Of a stretch of 64,000 nucleotides of DNA, positions 24,901-36,553 are shown one piece after another. Position numbers and translations under genes: made by a program. Under the pieces are notes generated by a model. The model had not been told where the DNA came from. It did no database searches and saw only the letters and a list, made by a program, of their open reading frames with translations. Each line of letters starts with the position of its first letter. Positions within the stretch are counted from its first letter, which is position 1. The stretch lies in the NCBI RefSeq assembly GCF_024508235.1, contig NZ_CP101943.1, positions 620,001 to 684,000 of the forward strand, given 5' to 3'. The DNA is from Halococcus qingdaonensis (lineage in GTDB: Archaea; Halobacteriota; Halobacteria; Halobacteriales; Halococcaceae).

Positions 24901-24947
24901 CTGTGTCCTGTAACTACTGGCCCGCCATTTGGCCAGAGATCACTCGG

Positions 24948-25715
24948 TCAGTGGGCCGCGTAGCCCCCGTCGACGACGTGGATCTCGCCGGTGGCGTACG
25001 AGGCCGCCGGGCCTGCGAGATAGATCGCCGCGCCGGCGATCTCCTCGGGATCGGCGAACCGATCCTGTGGGATCTCGGCGAGGAGCTCCTCGTGGATCGA
25101 TTCGTTTCCCCTGACGCCCGCGGTGAATTCGGTCTTCACGTAGCCCGGGGCGATCGCGTTGACGCGGATGGCGGGTGCCCACTCGACGGCGAGGGTTCGC
25201 GTCATGCCGACCAGCGCGTGCTTCGAGGCCGTGTAGGGGACCTGGTGAGGGAGCCCGACGACCCCGCCGACGCTGGCGACGTTCACGACGCTTCCCTCGC
25301 CATCGCGCTCGTCGATGCGGCGGGCGAACTCGCGCGCACAGCGGAAGGCCCCGGTCGCGTTCACGTTCATGATCTCCTCCCAGGTCTCGATCGCGAGCTC
25401 CCGAGCATCGCCGAAATACGGGTTCGTGCCGGCGTTATTCACGAGTACGTCGACCGGACCGAACACGCCCTCAGCACGGTCGAACGCCGCCTCGACGTGG
25501 GCTATCTCGGTCACGTCCGCCGTGCAGGTGACGGCCTCGTCTCCGTTCGTCTCGATGCGCTCAACGGTCGCTTCGAGATCGTCTTCGGAGCGCGCGAGCG
25601 CGACCACCCTCGCTCCGGCATCGGCCATCGCGACGGCGATCTCCTCGCCGATGCCGCGGCTGGCACCCGTCACGAGCGCGACTTTCCCGTCGAGCGAGAA
25701 CCGTTCGAGTTCCAT
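24948..25715 (-). CDS. SDR-family oxidoreductase (3-oxoacyl-reductase type)
   Basis: A 255-residue classical short-chain dehydrogenase. TGASRGIG binds NAD(P), NNAGT and VVNVASVGG place the catalytic Ser, and YTASK gives the Tyr and Lys. GDG-type ends are typical of FabG-like enzymes (VVDGGYAAH). The start chosen gives MELERFSLDGKVALVTG, the usual length before the Rossmann loop. Likely a 3-hydroxyacyl-CoA or 3-oxoacyl step in the neighbouring acyl-CoA pathway. Confidence 0.9.
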   Translation of the reverse strand: MELERFSLDGKVALVTGASRGIGEEIAVAMADAGARVVALARSEDDLEATVERIETNGDEAVTCTADVTEIAHVEAAFDRAEGVFGPVDVLVNNAGTNPYFGDARELAIETWEEIMNVNATGAFRCAREFARRIDERDGEGSVVNVASVGGVVGLPHQVPYTASKHALVGMTRTLAVEWAPAIRVNAIAPGYVKTEFTAGVRGNESIHEELLAEIPQDRFADPEEIAGAAIYLAGPAASYATGEIHVVDGGYAAH

Positions 25716-25822
25716 GACCCTTCTCCGCCAGCGGGAACCATAAGCGTCGAGCCGACGTTCGAGAACTGTCACGAACAATCAGTCATAGCCAGTGTTATGG
25801 GAACGCCCCACAGAGCCAGCGT

Positions 25823-26668
25823 ATGGCACTGGCGACTCCGGACCTGAGCGGTCACACGGCGTTCATCACCGGTACGACGCGGGGCATCGGCAAGCGGATC
25901 GCGCTCGCGCTCGCCGAGGCCGGCTGTAACGTCGTCTCGACGGGCAAGACCGTCGACGACAGCGATAGCGATCTCGACGGGACGATCCACGAGACCGCCG
26001 CCGAGTGCGAGGAGCGCGGCGTCGACGCACACGCCATCCAGCTGAACCTGCGCGACGAGCAGCAGGTCGAGGCGGCCGCCGCCGAGGCGATCGACGTCTT
26101 CGGCGAAGTCGATATCGTGATCAACAACGCGAGCGCCATCCAGATGGCACCCGTCGAGGAACTCCCAGCCAACCGGTTCGACCTGTTGACCGACGTGAAC
26201 ATCCGGGGGACCTATCTCACCTGTCGGGCGTTCGCTCCCCATCTCCAGGAGATCGGTGGCGGGCAGATCCTGACGAACGCGCCCCCGGTGAAGATGGATC
26301 GTGCACCCGGCGAGGCGGCCTACGCGTGGTCGAAGATGGGGATGACGTTCGTGACGCTCTCGCTCGCGAGCGAACTCCGCGGAACGGGGATCTCGGCCAA
26401 CAGTTTCTGGCCCGTAACGGCCATCGACACGCGCGCGACGCGCTACTTCGGCATGGGAACGGAGGACGACTGGCGCTCGCCGGCCATCGTCGCCGATACC
26501 GTGCTCGAACTGCTCGACCGCGACGAGGAGTTCACCGGCAACGCCGTCTACGACGAGGACGTGCTCCGCGAGGCCGGCGTCACCGACTTCGAGCGCTACA
26601 ACTGTACCGAGGGCGATCCGACCCCGCTCTCGGCACAACTGTTCGATCCCGACTACGAACGGCTGTAG
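25823..26668 (+). CDS. SDR-family protein of the HSDL2 type
   Basis: A 281-residue short-chain dehydrogenase with TGTTRGIG, NNASA and a YAWSK catalytic pair. The position normally holding the catalytic Ser reads ILTNAPPVKM, so the Ser appears replaced by Ala, as the alignment to ISPP of HSDL2-like proteins suggests. The extended C-terminal half (WPVTAIDTRATRYFG...) fits that subgroup. Divergent from the previous SDR gene. Activity and substrate are uncertain. Confidence 0.85.
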   Translation: MALATPDLSGHTAFITGTTRGIGKRIALALAEAGCNVVSTGKTVDDSDSDLDGTIHETAAECEERGVDAHAIQLNLRDEQQVEAAAAEAIDVFGEVDIVINNASAIQMAPVEELPANRFDLLTDVNIRGTYLTCRAFAPHLQEIGGGQILTNAPPVKMDRAPGEAAYAWSKMGMTFVTLSLASELRGTGISANSFWPVTAIDTRATRYFGMGTEDDWRSPAIVADTVLELLDRDEEFTGNAVYDEDVLREAGVTDFERYNCTEGDPTPLSAQLFDPDYERL

Positions 26669-26688
26669 CTGTCCGTTCCGCCCGTAGT

Positions 26689-26726
26689 GGGGAAGGAGAG
26701 AGGGGGAAGGGAGAGGAGAGGGAGAA
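26689..26726 (+). repeat. 38-base polypurine tract
   Basis: An unbroken run of G and A lies between the SDR and SOUL genes, about 55 bases before the SOUL start. Such tracts may form unusual DNA structure, but no function is known. Confidence 0.5.
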
Positions 26727-26780
26727 TCGTCGAGCCGGAACGAGCGATACAGCCTTCAGTCGTCACCGTTTCGTCTGTCC

Positions 26781-27560
26781 ATGAATCGAGCACGGCTCGG
26801 AGCGATCGGTGCAGTGACGGTCGGGAGCGCACTCGCGGTCTGGAGCGCCTTTGGAGTGCTGCGCTCGCGATCGGCCGAACGGGTCGACTACACCGTCGAA
26901 CGGACGATCGACGACCGGACCGAGATCAGGCGCTATCCGGAGCTCGTCCGCGTCGAAACAACAGGCGACTCGACACGCGAGGCGTTCGGTCGGCTGTTCG
27001 ACTACATCCAGGGAGCGAACGAGTCGCGATCGGACGTCTCGATGACCGCTCCCGTACGGACCGACGAGGGCACTGGCGAGAACGCTGGCGATGACAAGGG
27101 GGCGGGGGAGGAAATCGAGATGACCGCACCCGTGCGGACGGCGAACGGTGCCGATTCGGAATCGGTGTCGATGACGGCTCCCGTCCGTACCGATACGGGC
27201 GATGACGGCGTCGAAATGGGGTTCTATCTGCCGTCGAAATACACGCCGAACACCGCGCCGCGGCCGACGAACTCGCAGGTGTCGCTCGCGGTCGAAGCGC
27301 CACGCTCGGTGGCGACGCGGCGCTTCTCCTGGTGGCGGCCCGACTGGCGGACGCGCCGACAGGCGTCGAAACTCTTGGATTCGCTTGCCGACAGCGACGT
27401 CGAACCCGTCGGCGAACCGTTCAGTCTCGGATACAACGACCCATCCACTCCGCCCTTCCTCCGAACCAACGAGGTCGCCGTCGACGTCGAGTGGGCGGAC
27501 GCGGTGCCGACGGCGGAGGCGTCCGGTGGCGAGGACGCACCGGATCTCGGTGGCGATTAG
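26781..27560 (+). CDS. SOUL-family haem-binding protein with a triplicated MTAPVRT motif
   Basis: A 259-residue protein with an N-terminal hydrophobic segment (about 5-27) that may be a signal anchor, then a SOUL/HBP domain (ERTIDDRTEIRRYPELVRVET, then AFGRLFDYIQGANES). The family normally has one I-x-MT-x-PV motif before the MxFxLP strand; here MTAPVRT appears three times (about residues 92, 114 and 133) separated by acidic Gly-rich spacers, then MGFYLPSKYTPNTAP. SOUL proteins bind haem or are related scavengers. The repeats make it longer than usual. Confidence 0.85.
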   Translation: MNRARLGAIGAVTVGSALAVWSAFGVLRSRSAERVDYTVERTIDDRTEIRRYPELVRVETTGDSTREAFGRLFDYIQGANESRSDVSMTAPVRTDEGTGENAGDDKGAGEEIEMTAPVRTANGADSESVSMTAPVRTDTGDDGVEMGFYLPSKYTPNTAPRPTNSQVSLAVEAPRSVATRRFSWWRPDWRTRRQASKLLDSLADSDVEPVGEPFSLGYNDPSTPPFLRTNEVAVDVEWADAVPTAEASGGEDAPDLGGD

Positions 27561-27567
27561 CGACTAG

Positions 27568-29925
<2,358 letters not shown>

Positions 29926-29958
29926 TCGATCGAGAAGCCGAGTAAGAGAAATCCGTGT

Positions 29959-30201
29959 TCAGGCCGCTTGCCGCGCCCGCAGCAGGTCCTGAACGACCCG
30001 CCGTCCGCGCCGCACCAGCAGGGCCGCCAGCCCGACGAGCAGTGCGAGACCTGCCGCGAGCGCCGGGTTGGCGAGCAGCCAGAGGAGAACGGGCACGAGC
30101 GCCATCGCCGCGTAGACGAGCGCCACGTCCTGGAGACTCACCTGTGCGTTCGATCGTCGGTTCCGCTCGATCCGGCCGTGTCGCGTCGTTCGTCCCCTCA
30201 T
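29959..30201 (-). CDS. Small membrane protein (80 aa)
   Basis: An 80-residue protein with a basic N-terminus (MRGRTTRHGRIERNRR), two hydrophobic stretches (about 30-60) and an arginine-rich end (VRRGRRVVQDLLRARQAA). No family recognised. An AT-rich box (ATTATACTT on this strand) lies about 25-30 bases before the ATG, supporting this start. Downstream of the CDC48-type gene, convergent with it. Confidence 0.6.
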   Translation of the reverse strand: MRGRTTRHGRIERNRRSNAQVSLQDVALVYAAMALVPVLLWLLANPALAAGLALLVGLAALLVRRGRRVVQDLLRARQAA

Positions 30202-30296
30202 ACATGTAGTGAGAAGGGACACGCGACCAAAAGTATAATCTGGAATACATTTTTGTAACGCGCGTTACTGAAATCGGCTTCAGTAGTTGTGGCCGT

Positions 30297-31178
30297 TCAG
30301 ATCGTGCTGCGGCGGGTCTCGACCAGCGAGAGATCGCCGTCGAGGGTCGCGTGGAGCCGTTCGTCGTCGAGGTCGATGGCGAGTTCGAGCTCCCAGGGAT
30401 CGGTCGAGCGCACGGTGGTATGATCGTCGCTCACGCACCAGTCGAGCCGCCAGTACGGCGTCGCCCCGAGGTCGACGTCGTGATCGCGGTGGAAGGCGAC
30501 GACCGGCGAGCGATCGAGCAGGCTCAGGCCGATCGCCGAGCAGAGGCTGTGATCGCACTGCTCGCAGACGTGATCGGCGCGGATACCCACTCCGAGACAG
30601 CACTCGCCCTCGTCGGATATCGTGGTGGTCATCCGTCCGCTGCACTCGGGACAGACCCCGTCCTTGGCAAGACAGTGGAGATGGCGCACCCGTTGGTCGA
30701 ACGCTTCGAGGACCTCCTCGTTCGTGCGGTCGTTGAGCCCGCCCGGCGGGAAGGAGTACTCGCCGTGGGCGCGGCCGCAGTCGGGACAGTCGAGCGAGAG
30801 CATCTCCTCCTCGTAGCTCGCGACGAGCGGTTCGCCACACCGGGTGCAGCCGTCCGCGATCACGAACGGCTCGACCCGGGGATGTTCGGTGAACGAACCG
30901 GCGAGCACCGCGCGGACGACTTTCGCGCCGGCGGTGCGGAGCTCGTACCCCTCCTCGACCTTCCGCACGTACTGATCGGTGAGCTTCCCCAGATGGTAGT
31001 TGAACTGCGCGCTGTCGCGCATGCCGACCATCTCGTTGAGCGTCGAGAAGCGGACGGGCTCCTCCTCGGCCCGCCAGAGCGCTTCGAGGATGCTCAATCG
31101 GGTCTCGTTCCCGATGAGCGCGAACGCGTCGGCCGGCGCGACGCAGTCGACGCACTCCTGGATGTCAGGTGTACTCAT
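30297..31178 (-). CDS. ArsR-like winged-helix regulator with zinc ribbons
   Basis: A 293-residue haloarchaeal regulator. Residues about 15-90 form an ArsR/HTH_20-type winged helix (FALIGNETRLSILEALWRAEEEPVRF, then DSAQFNYHLGKLTDQYV). The middle has Cys pairs (CTRCGEP, CPDCGRA, CPECSGR, CEQCDHS) that could form zinc ribbons. It is a soluble DNA-binding protein with probable metal or redox sensing. CACTTATCC about 26 bases before the ATG fits a leaderless transcript. Its targets are unknown. Confidence 0.85.
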   Translation of the reverse strand: MSTPDIQECVDCVAPADAFALIGNETRLSILEALWRAEEEPVRFSTLNEMVGMRDSAQFNYHLGKLTDQYVRKVEEGYELRTAGAKVVRAVLAGSFTEHPRVEPFVIADGCTRCGEPLVASYEEEMLSLDCPDCGRAHGEYSFPPGGLNDRTNEEVLEAFDQRVRHLHCLAKDGVCPECSGRMTTTISDEGECCLGVGIRADHVCEQCDHSLCSAIGLSLLDRSPVVAFHRDHDVDLGATPYWRLDWCVSDDHTTVRSTDPWELELAIDLDDERLHATLDGDLSLVETRRSTI

Positions 31179-31245
31179 GGCTGTCCTACCGCGACCGGCA
31201 GGATAAGTGTTTTTTCGATATACTGAGACGGCTCGGCTCCTTCGA

Positions 31246-32649
31246 TCACCGGCGTTTCAGACCGTCACGAACGCCGCCGACCGTCCGCACGAACCGTCGG
31301 CGGATGCGCCGGCGCTGATAGATGCTCTCACCAACCGCCCAGCCGAGCGAGACGAGCAGACCCACGCCGAGAACCGTGAAGGCCCAGGTCGGCAGCCACG
31401 TCGGTTTGAGCCACGGTGCGACGTGATTCCAGCGCACGGCGAGCTCGGTGAGTTCGCCCGGGAGCGGTGTCGCGGACACTACGCCGCCCACGACGGCCGG
31501 TATCGAGGGCAGGACCGTCTCGCGGCTCCCGCCGTGGACGGTCACGGCCCCGGTGGCGTTCTGCTCGCGGATCGTCGGCCCGTTCGGCTCGTCACCGTGG
31601 GCCACCCGTTCGGCGTCGTAGGTCGCCCAGGGCGCGTGCATCTCCCAGACGATCTCGCCCGCCGACGTGACCTCGATCACCCGATGGTTCATCGAATCGA
31701 CGACGAGCGTGTTGCCGTTCGGGAGGCGATCGGCGTCGCGCGGCCAGTTCAGTCCCCCCGAGAGCGTCCACGTGCGCTCCCAGCTCCCGTTGCCTGGCGG
31801 ACCGCCCGTGCGCGCGTACTCGACGATCCGGTCGTTCTCGGAATCGGCCACCAGTATCGTGGGTGTGCCGTTCGCGCCGTCGAGATAGGACGGGTTGTGC
31901 TGCTCGAACATGGTCGAGTGGTCGTCGTCGCTGCCGAGGCGCAGGTCGATCTCCTTCGTCGAGCGATTCACGGCGATGACCTGGTCCATGTTGCGCACCG
32001 AGACGAGGAACTCGCCCTCCTGGAACTCGTCGACGTCGTTGACGTGCGTCCAGTCCTTCGTTTCGATCCCGTCGTCGGCGCTCGCCGGGTAGTGGTTCTT
32101 GAACTGCCACTCCCACGTCACGTTCTCGGTCGTCCGATTGTAGACGAACACGCTGTCGTTGCTCGTCGATCCGGTGTCGTAGTTGATACCCGCGACGAGC
32201 AACTCGTCGCCGTTGATCAGATCGACGTCGTGGATGTCCGGACTGTCGAACCGCTCGGTCCAGACTCGCTCGCGGCTCTCGGGGTCGAACTCGTAGACGA
32301 CGGTCGTCCCCCGGACGGGGTTGACGACGAGCAGGTTGCCGTTCGGCAACGGATCGACGTCGTAGAACCAGTTCGTCCGGTCGTCGGGACCGTCGTGGGT
32401 CCAGTTCACCGATCCGTTCTCGTCGACCGAGACGAGCCGCGCGGGACGGTTCGGCAGCGACATCCCCTGGGCGTGCCAGCCCTGACTGGAGATGACCGTC
32501 TCGCTATCGGGCGTGGTGCTCGTGACGCCGCGTTTGAGCGTCGGTTCCTCGTACGAGAGTGCCAGCACGCCGCTGAGGAGCACCAACGAGAGCACGACGA
32601 TCCCGAGCAGCCCTCGAACGAGCCAGCGACGGGACGGCATCCCGGCCAT
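31246..32649 (-). CDS. Arylsulfotransferase (ASST)-like beta-propeller with membrane anchors
   Basis: A 467-residue protein with an N-terminal membrane helix (about 11-31), a beta-propeller body with repeats of the LPNGNLLVV, LLVAGINYDTG and GNTLVVDSMNHRVIEV type, and a C-terminal helix near 415-440 followed by a basic tail (YQRRRIRRRFVRTVGG). The repeats match the ASST family. Several Asn-x-Thr/Ser sites suggest an exported, possibly glycosylated domain outside the cell. The true reaction is unknown; sulfate transfer is only the family name. Confidence 0.75.
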   Translation of the reverse strand: MAGMPSRRWLVRGLLGIVVLSLVLLSGVLALSYEEPTLKRGVTSTTPDSETVISSQGWHAQGMSLPNRPARLVSVDENGSVNWTHDGPDDRTNWFYDVDPLPNGNLLVVNPVRGTTVVYEFDPESRERVWTERFDSPDIHDVDLINGDELLVAGINYDTGSTSNDSVFVYNRTTENVTWEWQFKNHYPASADDGIETKDWTHVNDVDEFQEGEFLVSVRNMDQVIAVNRSTKEIDLRLGSDDDHSTMFEQHNPSYLDGANGTPTILVADSENDRIVEYARTGGPPGNGSWERTWTLSGGLNWPRDADRLPNGNTLVVDSMNHRVIEVTSAGEIVWEMHAPWATYDAERVAHGDEPNGPTIREQNATGAVTVHGGSRETVLPSIPAVVGGVVSATPLPGELTELAVRWNHVAPWLKPTWLPTWAFTVLGVGLLVSLGWAVGESIYQRRRIRRRFVRTVGGVRDGLKRR

Positions 32650-32767
32650 ACGAAACGCTGTTCGGGGTCACATGATAGCCGTTACGAAAACTCGGAGTGG
32701 TACGTCGAGACCCCTCTTGCAAGCGGTAGCCGGCCGCGTTCGCTACGATAGCGTCTTCACAGCGACG

Positions 32768-33664
32768 TCATCGAGCGAAATATCGCGCGAGACCGGCACT
32801 CGTGGCCATTTCGACGATACCGAAGACGACGGCGGGTAGTGAGGCGCGCGCCGGCAGACCCGCCGCAACGACGAGCGCGGCTGCAACCGCAAAGTCCCGC
32901 ATCCCGACCGAGAGAGCGACCGCGATTCGTTCGTCCCGGGGTCGGTGTACGGTCCCGAGCCAGCCGACTCCGTAACCGAGGAGATTGAGAACAACGACAC
33001 CGGCACCGACGACGAACAGCACCGTCCTACTCGAACGGATCACGGCGGCGTTGGTCGCGGTCACGCCGCCGATGACGAGAATCACCATCAGTGCTGACAC
33101 GGATGGATAGTAGTCGTCGTATCGTTTGACGCGCTCGGGCCGCCACGCACGAACGCCGACCGCGAGGAGCATCGGCCCGACGACGGCAATCAGCAACTGT
33201 TCGACGAGCGGGACCGTCGAGACACCGATGCCACCGACGAGTACCACGACGACGGCTGGGATGAACGCGATACTCCCGATGCCGATGGCCGCAAGCGCCG
33301 TCGCCGAAAGAGCGGTGTCACCACCCGCGAGTTCGGTCATGACTGGCGTCACGAGTTCGGGGGTGACTGCCCCGAGAACGACGAAACCGACGGTGAGTTC
33401 TGGTGACAGTTCGAGACCGCGAGCAATGGCGAACGCGAGAAATGGCATCGTCACGTGACCGAGAAGAGCGGTCCCAAGGGTCCGTCCCTCGACCTGCCGG
33501 AACTGCTCGACAGAGAGCGTCAGCGAGATGCTGCCGATCATCACCGCGAGGATACCAGTTAAAACCTCCGTCACGACCGCCACGCGTGGAACGGCGATTC
33601 CGAGACCAACTGCGAGGAGAACCCACAGGAGAAGGTAGTCCTCAATGATAGCCGTTAGCCTCAT
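32768..33664 (-). CDS. BASS-family (bile acid:sodium symporter-like) transporter
   Basis: A 298-residue protein with about nine or ten membrane helices. GAVTPELVTPVMTELAGGDTALSATALA is the family-like crossed-helix region with Pro and Ser/Thr, and the ESxxxxD-like pattern near ERIAVALSVGMRDFAVAAALV fits this fold. It probably takes up or exports an organic anion with sodium. It starts 12 bases after the lhr stop on the same strand, so it may be in one operon with lhr, although no functional link is obvious. Confidence 0.75.
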   Translation of the reverse strand: MRLTAIIEDYLLLWVLLAVGLGIAVPRVAVVTEVLTGILAVMIGSISLTLSVEQFRQVEGRTLGTALLGHVTMPFLAFAIARGLELSPELTVGFVVLGAVTPELVTPVMTELAGGDTALSATALAAIGIGSIAFIPAVVVVLVGGIGVSTVPLVEQLLIAVVGPMLLAVGVRAWRPERVKRYDDYYPSVSALMVILVIGGVTATNAAVIRSSRTVLFVVGAGVVVLNLLGYGVGWLGTVHRPRDERIAVALSVGMRDFAVAAALVVAAGLPARASLPAVVFGIVEMATSAGLARYFAR

Positions 33665-33676
33665 TTCGGAAGGATG

Positions 33677-36514
33677 TCAGCCCCAAAAGGACTGCGTGCG
33701 GGCGTACTGGCGCTCCTGTGAGAGGATATCCCGGTAGAAGTCGTCCTCGTTCTCGCGGAGCTTGGCGATGATCCGGGCGGCGTTGTGCGGGCCGACACCG
33801 CGGGCAGCGAGCGCGATGACGGCCTGCTTGCCGTGGCTCTGGACGAGCGTCGCGGCCTGATACGCCCGCTCGGTCTGCTTTTCCTGTTCGTCGTCCTTCT
33901 CGTCGGTCTTGATCGCCTCGACGACCTCCTCGGCCCACGGGTTGAGCGCCGCGATGCGCGTCGAGCCACAGAGCGGACATTCGGGCTGGTCGGGGATTCG
34001 CCGCACCTCCTGCGTACGCTCCCACTCCTGGCAGTGCAGACAGAACAGCCGCATCCGATCCTCCTGGATCCGCTCTCGCACCGTGTCGATGACGCTCGCG
34101 TCGGCGTTCTCGGGCGCGAGCAGCTCCTTGCCCGACGAGCGCCCGTCGATTCCCACGGAGGTATGCCCGCTGTGGGTCACGAGATCGATCTCCTCGGACT
34201 GGATGGCCGAGAGCACATCGCCGGCGTCGTCGATCGAGAGATCGTCGTGGAACACCTCGCGGACGGCCTCGTCGTAGACCGGCGTGTCCTGGAGCGCCGC
34301 GAGCAGCCGCCCACGGCCGAACCGACTGTCGCTCTGCCAGGATTTGAGCGCACCGAACGTCGCCGCGACCTGTGCGAGTTTGAACTTGAGCGCATCCGAA
34401 TTTTTGAGGCTGAGTTCGATGAGCCCCGCGACGTGCTCCGGTGCTGTCTCGTTCAGGATCTCGACGACGTCGCTCCCGCGCACCCCGCGCGGCACATCGA
34501 GCTCGATGCGATATGGGTCGATCTCCATGCCCACGGAGGAGCCGGTTCGCTGGCCGAGCAGTGCCGACAGGATCCTCCCGAGAGTCTCGTTGGTCGTGTG
34601 GCCGAAACAGGCATTCACCACCACCGACCGTGGTTCGGATTCGACGACGATCCGATCCTCTGTGGGCATCGGACCGTCCGCCTCGATCTGCTTTTCGAGC
34701 GGGTTGAGCGCCTCGCTCGCGGTGTACTCGTCGGTTGGATAGCGCTCGGCGAGATCGTCGGCCACCGCCGTCCGCGACGCGCCGTCGGCGAACGACTCGC
34801 CGACCGTTCCCCGGATCTCGCCGACCTCGCCGGCGACCGCTTGCGGCACCGGGATCTCCTGGCCGGTCCACGAGGGGATCTCGCCGGCGGGATCCTCGAT
34901 CGGGCTGACCTTCACCTCGCTCTTCTCGTCGTTGACCTCCGCGATGCGCCACATCTCGCCGCGCTGGATGAAGGTCTCACCCGGGCCGGCGAAGTTGACG
35001 ACGAACCGTTCGTCGAGCGTGCCGATCGTCCGCCCGGAGGCGACGTCCGAGACCGTGTACGTCTCCTCGTCGGGGATCATCGAGAGGTTGGCGTAGAAAT
35101 ACTGCCACGACCCGCCCGACTTCTCCAGTCTGTCCTGCTCTTCGTCGAGCCAGAGGATCCGATTGCCCGATAGTTCGCGGACGATCTCGCGAAACTCCTC
35201 CTCGCCGAGATCGCGGAACGGGTAGGCACGCGTGACGATCTCGTAGGCTCGGCGCGCGCCGATCTCGCCGAAGTCCATGACGAACCCGACGATCTGGTTG
35301 GCGACCGTGTCCAGGCTGCCGTGGTGGATCTCGGCGGGTTCGACCAGGCCTTCGTGGGCGCGCCGGCAGATGGCGAGCGCTTCGAGCGTGTCGTCCGGGC
35401 GTGTCGTGAGCACGGTACCCGACGAGAGTCGGTCCGAGCGATGGCCCGCCCGCCCGACGCGCTGGAGGAGGCGCGCGACCTCGCGCGGGCTCTGGTACTG
35501 GATCACGTGATCGACACGGCCCACGTCGATGCCGAGTTCCATCGAGGAGGTACAGAGCAATCCATCGAGCTCGCCGGCTTTGAACGCGTCCTCGACCTCG
35601 ATACGGGCCTCCTTCGAGAGCGAGCCGTGGTGGACGCCGATCGGGAGATCGAGCGCGTTACACCGCGAGCCGAGCGCTTCGGCCGTCTGGCGCGTGTTGA
35701 CGAAGATGAGGGTGGATTCGTTGTCGGCGACGAGATCGCGGATCGCCCGGACGTGGCTCGCGAGGTCGGGATCGCTCGCGAGCTCCGCCGCCAGCGTTTC
35801 GTCCTCGTCGGTGACCCGTGGCTTGCGCACTCGGACATCGAGCCGGCTGCCGACGTCGACCTCGATGAGCGCGCACTCTCGCCCGCCGGTGAGGAACTTC
35901 CCGACCTCGCCGGGATCGCCGACCGTCGCCGACAGACCGATTCGTTGGAACTCCCCCGCGAGCTCGCGGAGGCGTTCGAGCCCGATCGTGAGCTGCGCGC
36001 CGCGTTTCGACGCCGCGAGCTCGTGGACTTCGTCGATCACGACGTGCGAGACGTCTCCAAGCGCTTTGCGGAGTTTCTTGCCGGTGAGCATCGCCTGGAG
36101 CGTCTCGGGCGTCGTCACGAGCACGTCCGGCGGGTCCTCGGCCTGCTGCTGGCGGTGGTACTGCGTCGTATCGCCGTGGCGCACGTCGATGTCGAGCTCC
36201 AACTGTTCGCCCCACCAGTCGAGTCGATCGCGCATGTCGCGGTTGAGCGCTCTCAGGGGAGTGATGTAGAGCGCCTGCATCCCGAACCGGTCCTCGCCCG
36301 CGAGCGCGTCGAACACGGGGAGCATCGCGGTCTCGGTCTTGCCAGTCCCTGTGGGCGCGATCACGAGCCCGTCCTGCCCGTCGGCCAGCGGCGGGATCGC
36401 CTTGCGCTGTGGCTCGGTCGGGGTCGTGAACCCGCGCTCGGAGAGCGCCGCCCTGACCTGCTCGCCGAGGTGTGTGAAGGCCGCCAGATCGGCGGCGGCC
36501 TCGCTATCTGCCAT
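33677..36514 (-). CDS. Lhr-family superfamily-2 DNA/RNA helicase
   Basis: A 945-residue helicase. Motif I is APTGTGKTET, motif II VVIDEVHE, motif III GLSATVGD, motif V CTSSMELGIDVG and motif VI QRVGRAGHR, all with the Lhr order. The C-terminal half holds the Lhr-specific winged-helix and beta-barrel domains, and the end has a zinc-binding run CLHCQEWERTQEVRR with CPLCGS. A helix-hairpin-helix-like segment near the end (ALAARGVGPHNAARIIAKLRE) is typical of the archaeal subgroup. Probably acts in DNA repair or RNA handling. Start has a CTTAATCG box at leaderless spacing. Confidence 0.93.
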   Translation of the reverse strand: MADSEAAADLAAFTHLGEQVRAALSERGFTTPTEPQRKAIPPLADGQDGLVIAPTGTGKTETAMLPVFDALAGEDRFGMQALYITPLRALNRDMRDRLDWWGEQLELDIDVRHGDTTQYHRQQQAEDPPDVLVTTPETLQAMLTGKKLRKALGDVSHVVIDEVHELAASKRGAQLTIGLERLRELAGEFQRIGLSATVGDPGEVGKFLTGGRECALIEVDVGSRLDVRVRKPRVTDEDETLAAELASDPDLASHVRAIRDLVADNESTLIFVNTRQTAEALGSRCNALDLPIGVHHGSLSKEARIEVEDAFKAGELDGLLCTSSMELGIDVGRVDHVIQYQSPREVARLLQRVGRAGHRSDRLSSGTVLTTRPDDTLEALAICRRAHEGLVEPAEIHHGSLDTVANQIVGFVMDFGEIGARRAYEIVTRAYPFRDLGEEEFREIVRELSGNRILWLDEEQDRLEKSGGSWQYFYANLSMIPDEETYTVSDVASGRTIGTLDERFVVNFAGPGETFIQRGEMWRIAEVNDEKSEVKVSPIEDPAGEIPSWTGQEIPVPQAVAGEVGEIRGTVGESFADGASRTAVADDLAERYPTDEYTASEALNPLEKQIEADGPMPTEDRIVVESEPRSVVVNACFGHTTNETLGRILSALLGQRTGSSVGMEIDPYRIELDVPRGVRGSDVVEILNETAPEHVAGLIELSLKNSDALKFKLAQVAATFGALKSWQSDSRFGRGRLLAALQDTPVYDEAVREVFHDDLSIDDAGDVLSAIQSEEIDLVTHSGHTSVGIDGRSSGKELLAPENADASVIDTVRERIQEDRMRLFCLHCQEWERTQEVRRIPDQPECPLCGSTRIAALNPWAEEVVEAIKTDEKDDEQEKQTERAYQAATLVQSHGKQAVIALAARGVGPHNAARIIAKLRENEDDFYRDILSQERQYARTQSFWG

Positions 36515-36553
36515 TGGATTTTCTATGGGTGCGAGCCGATTAAGAACTCCGGG

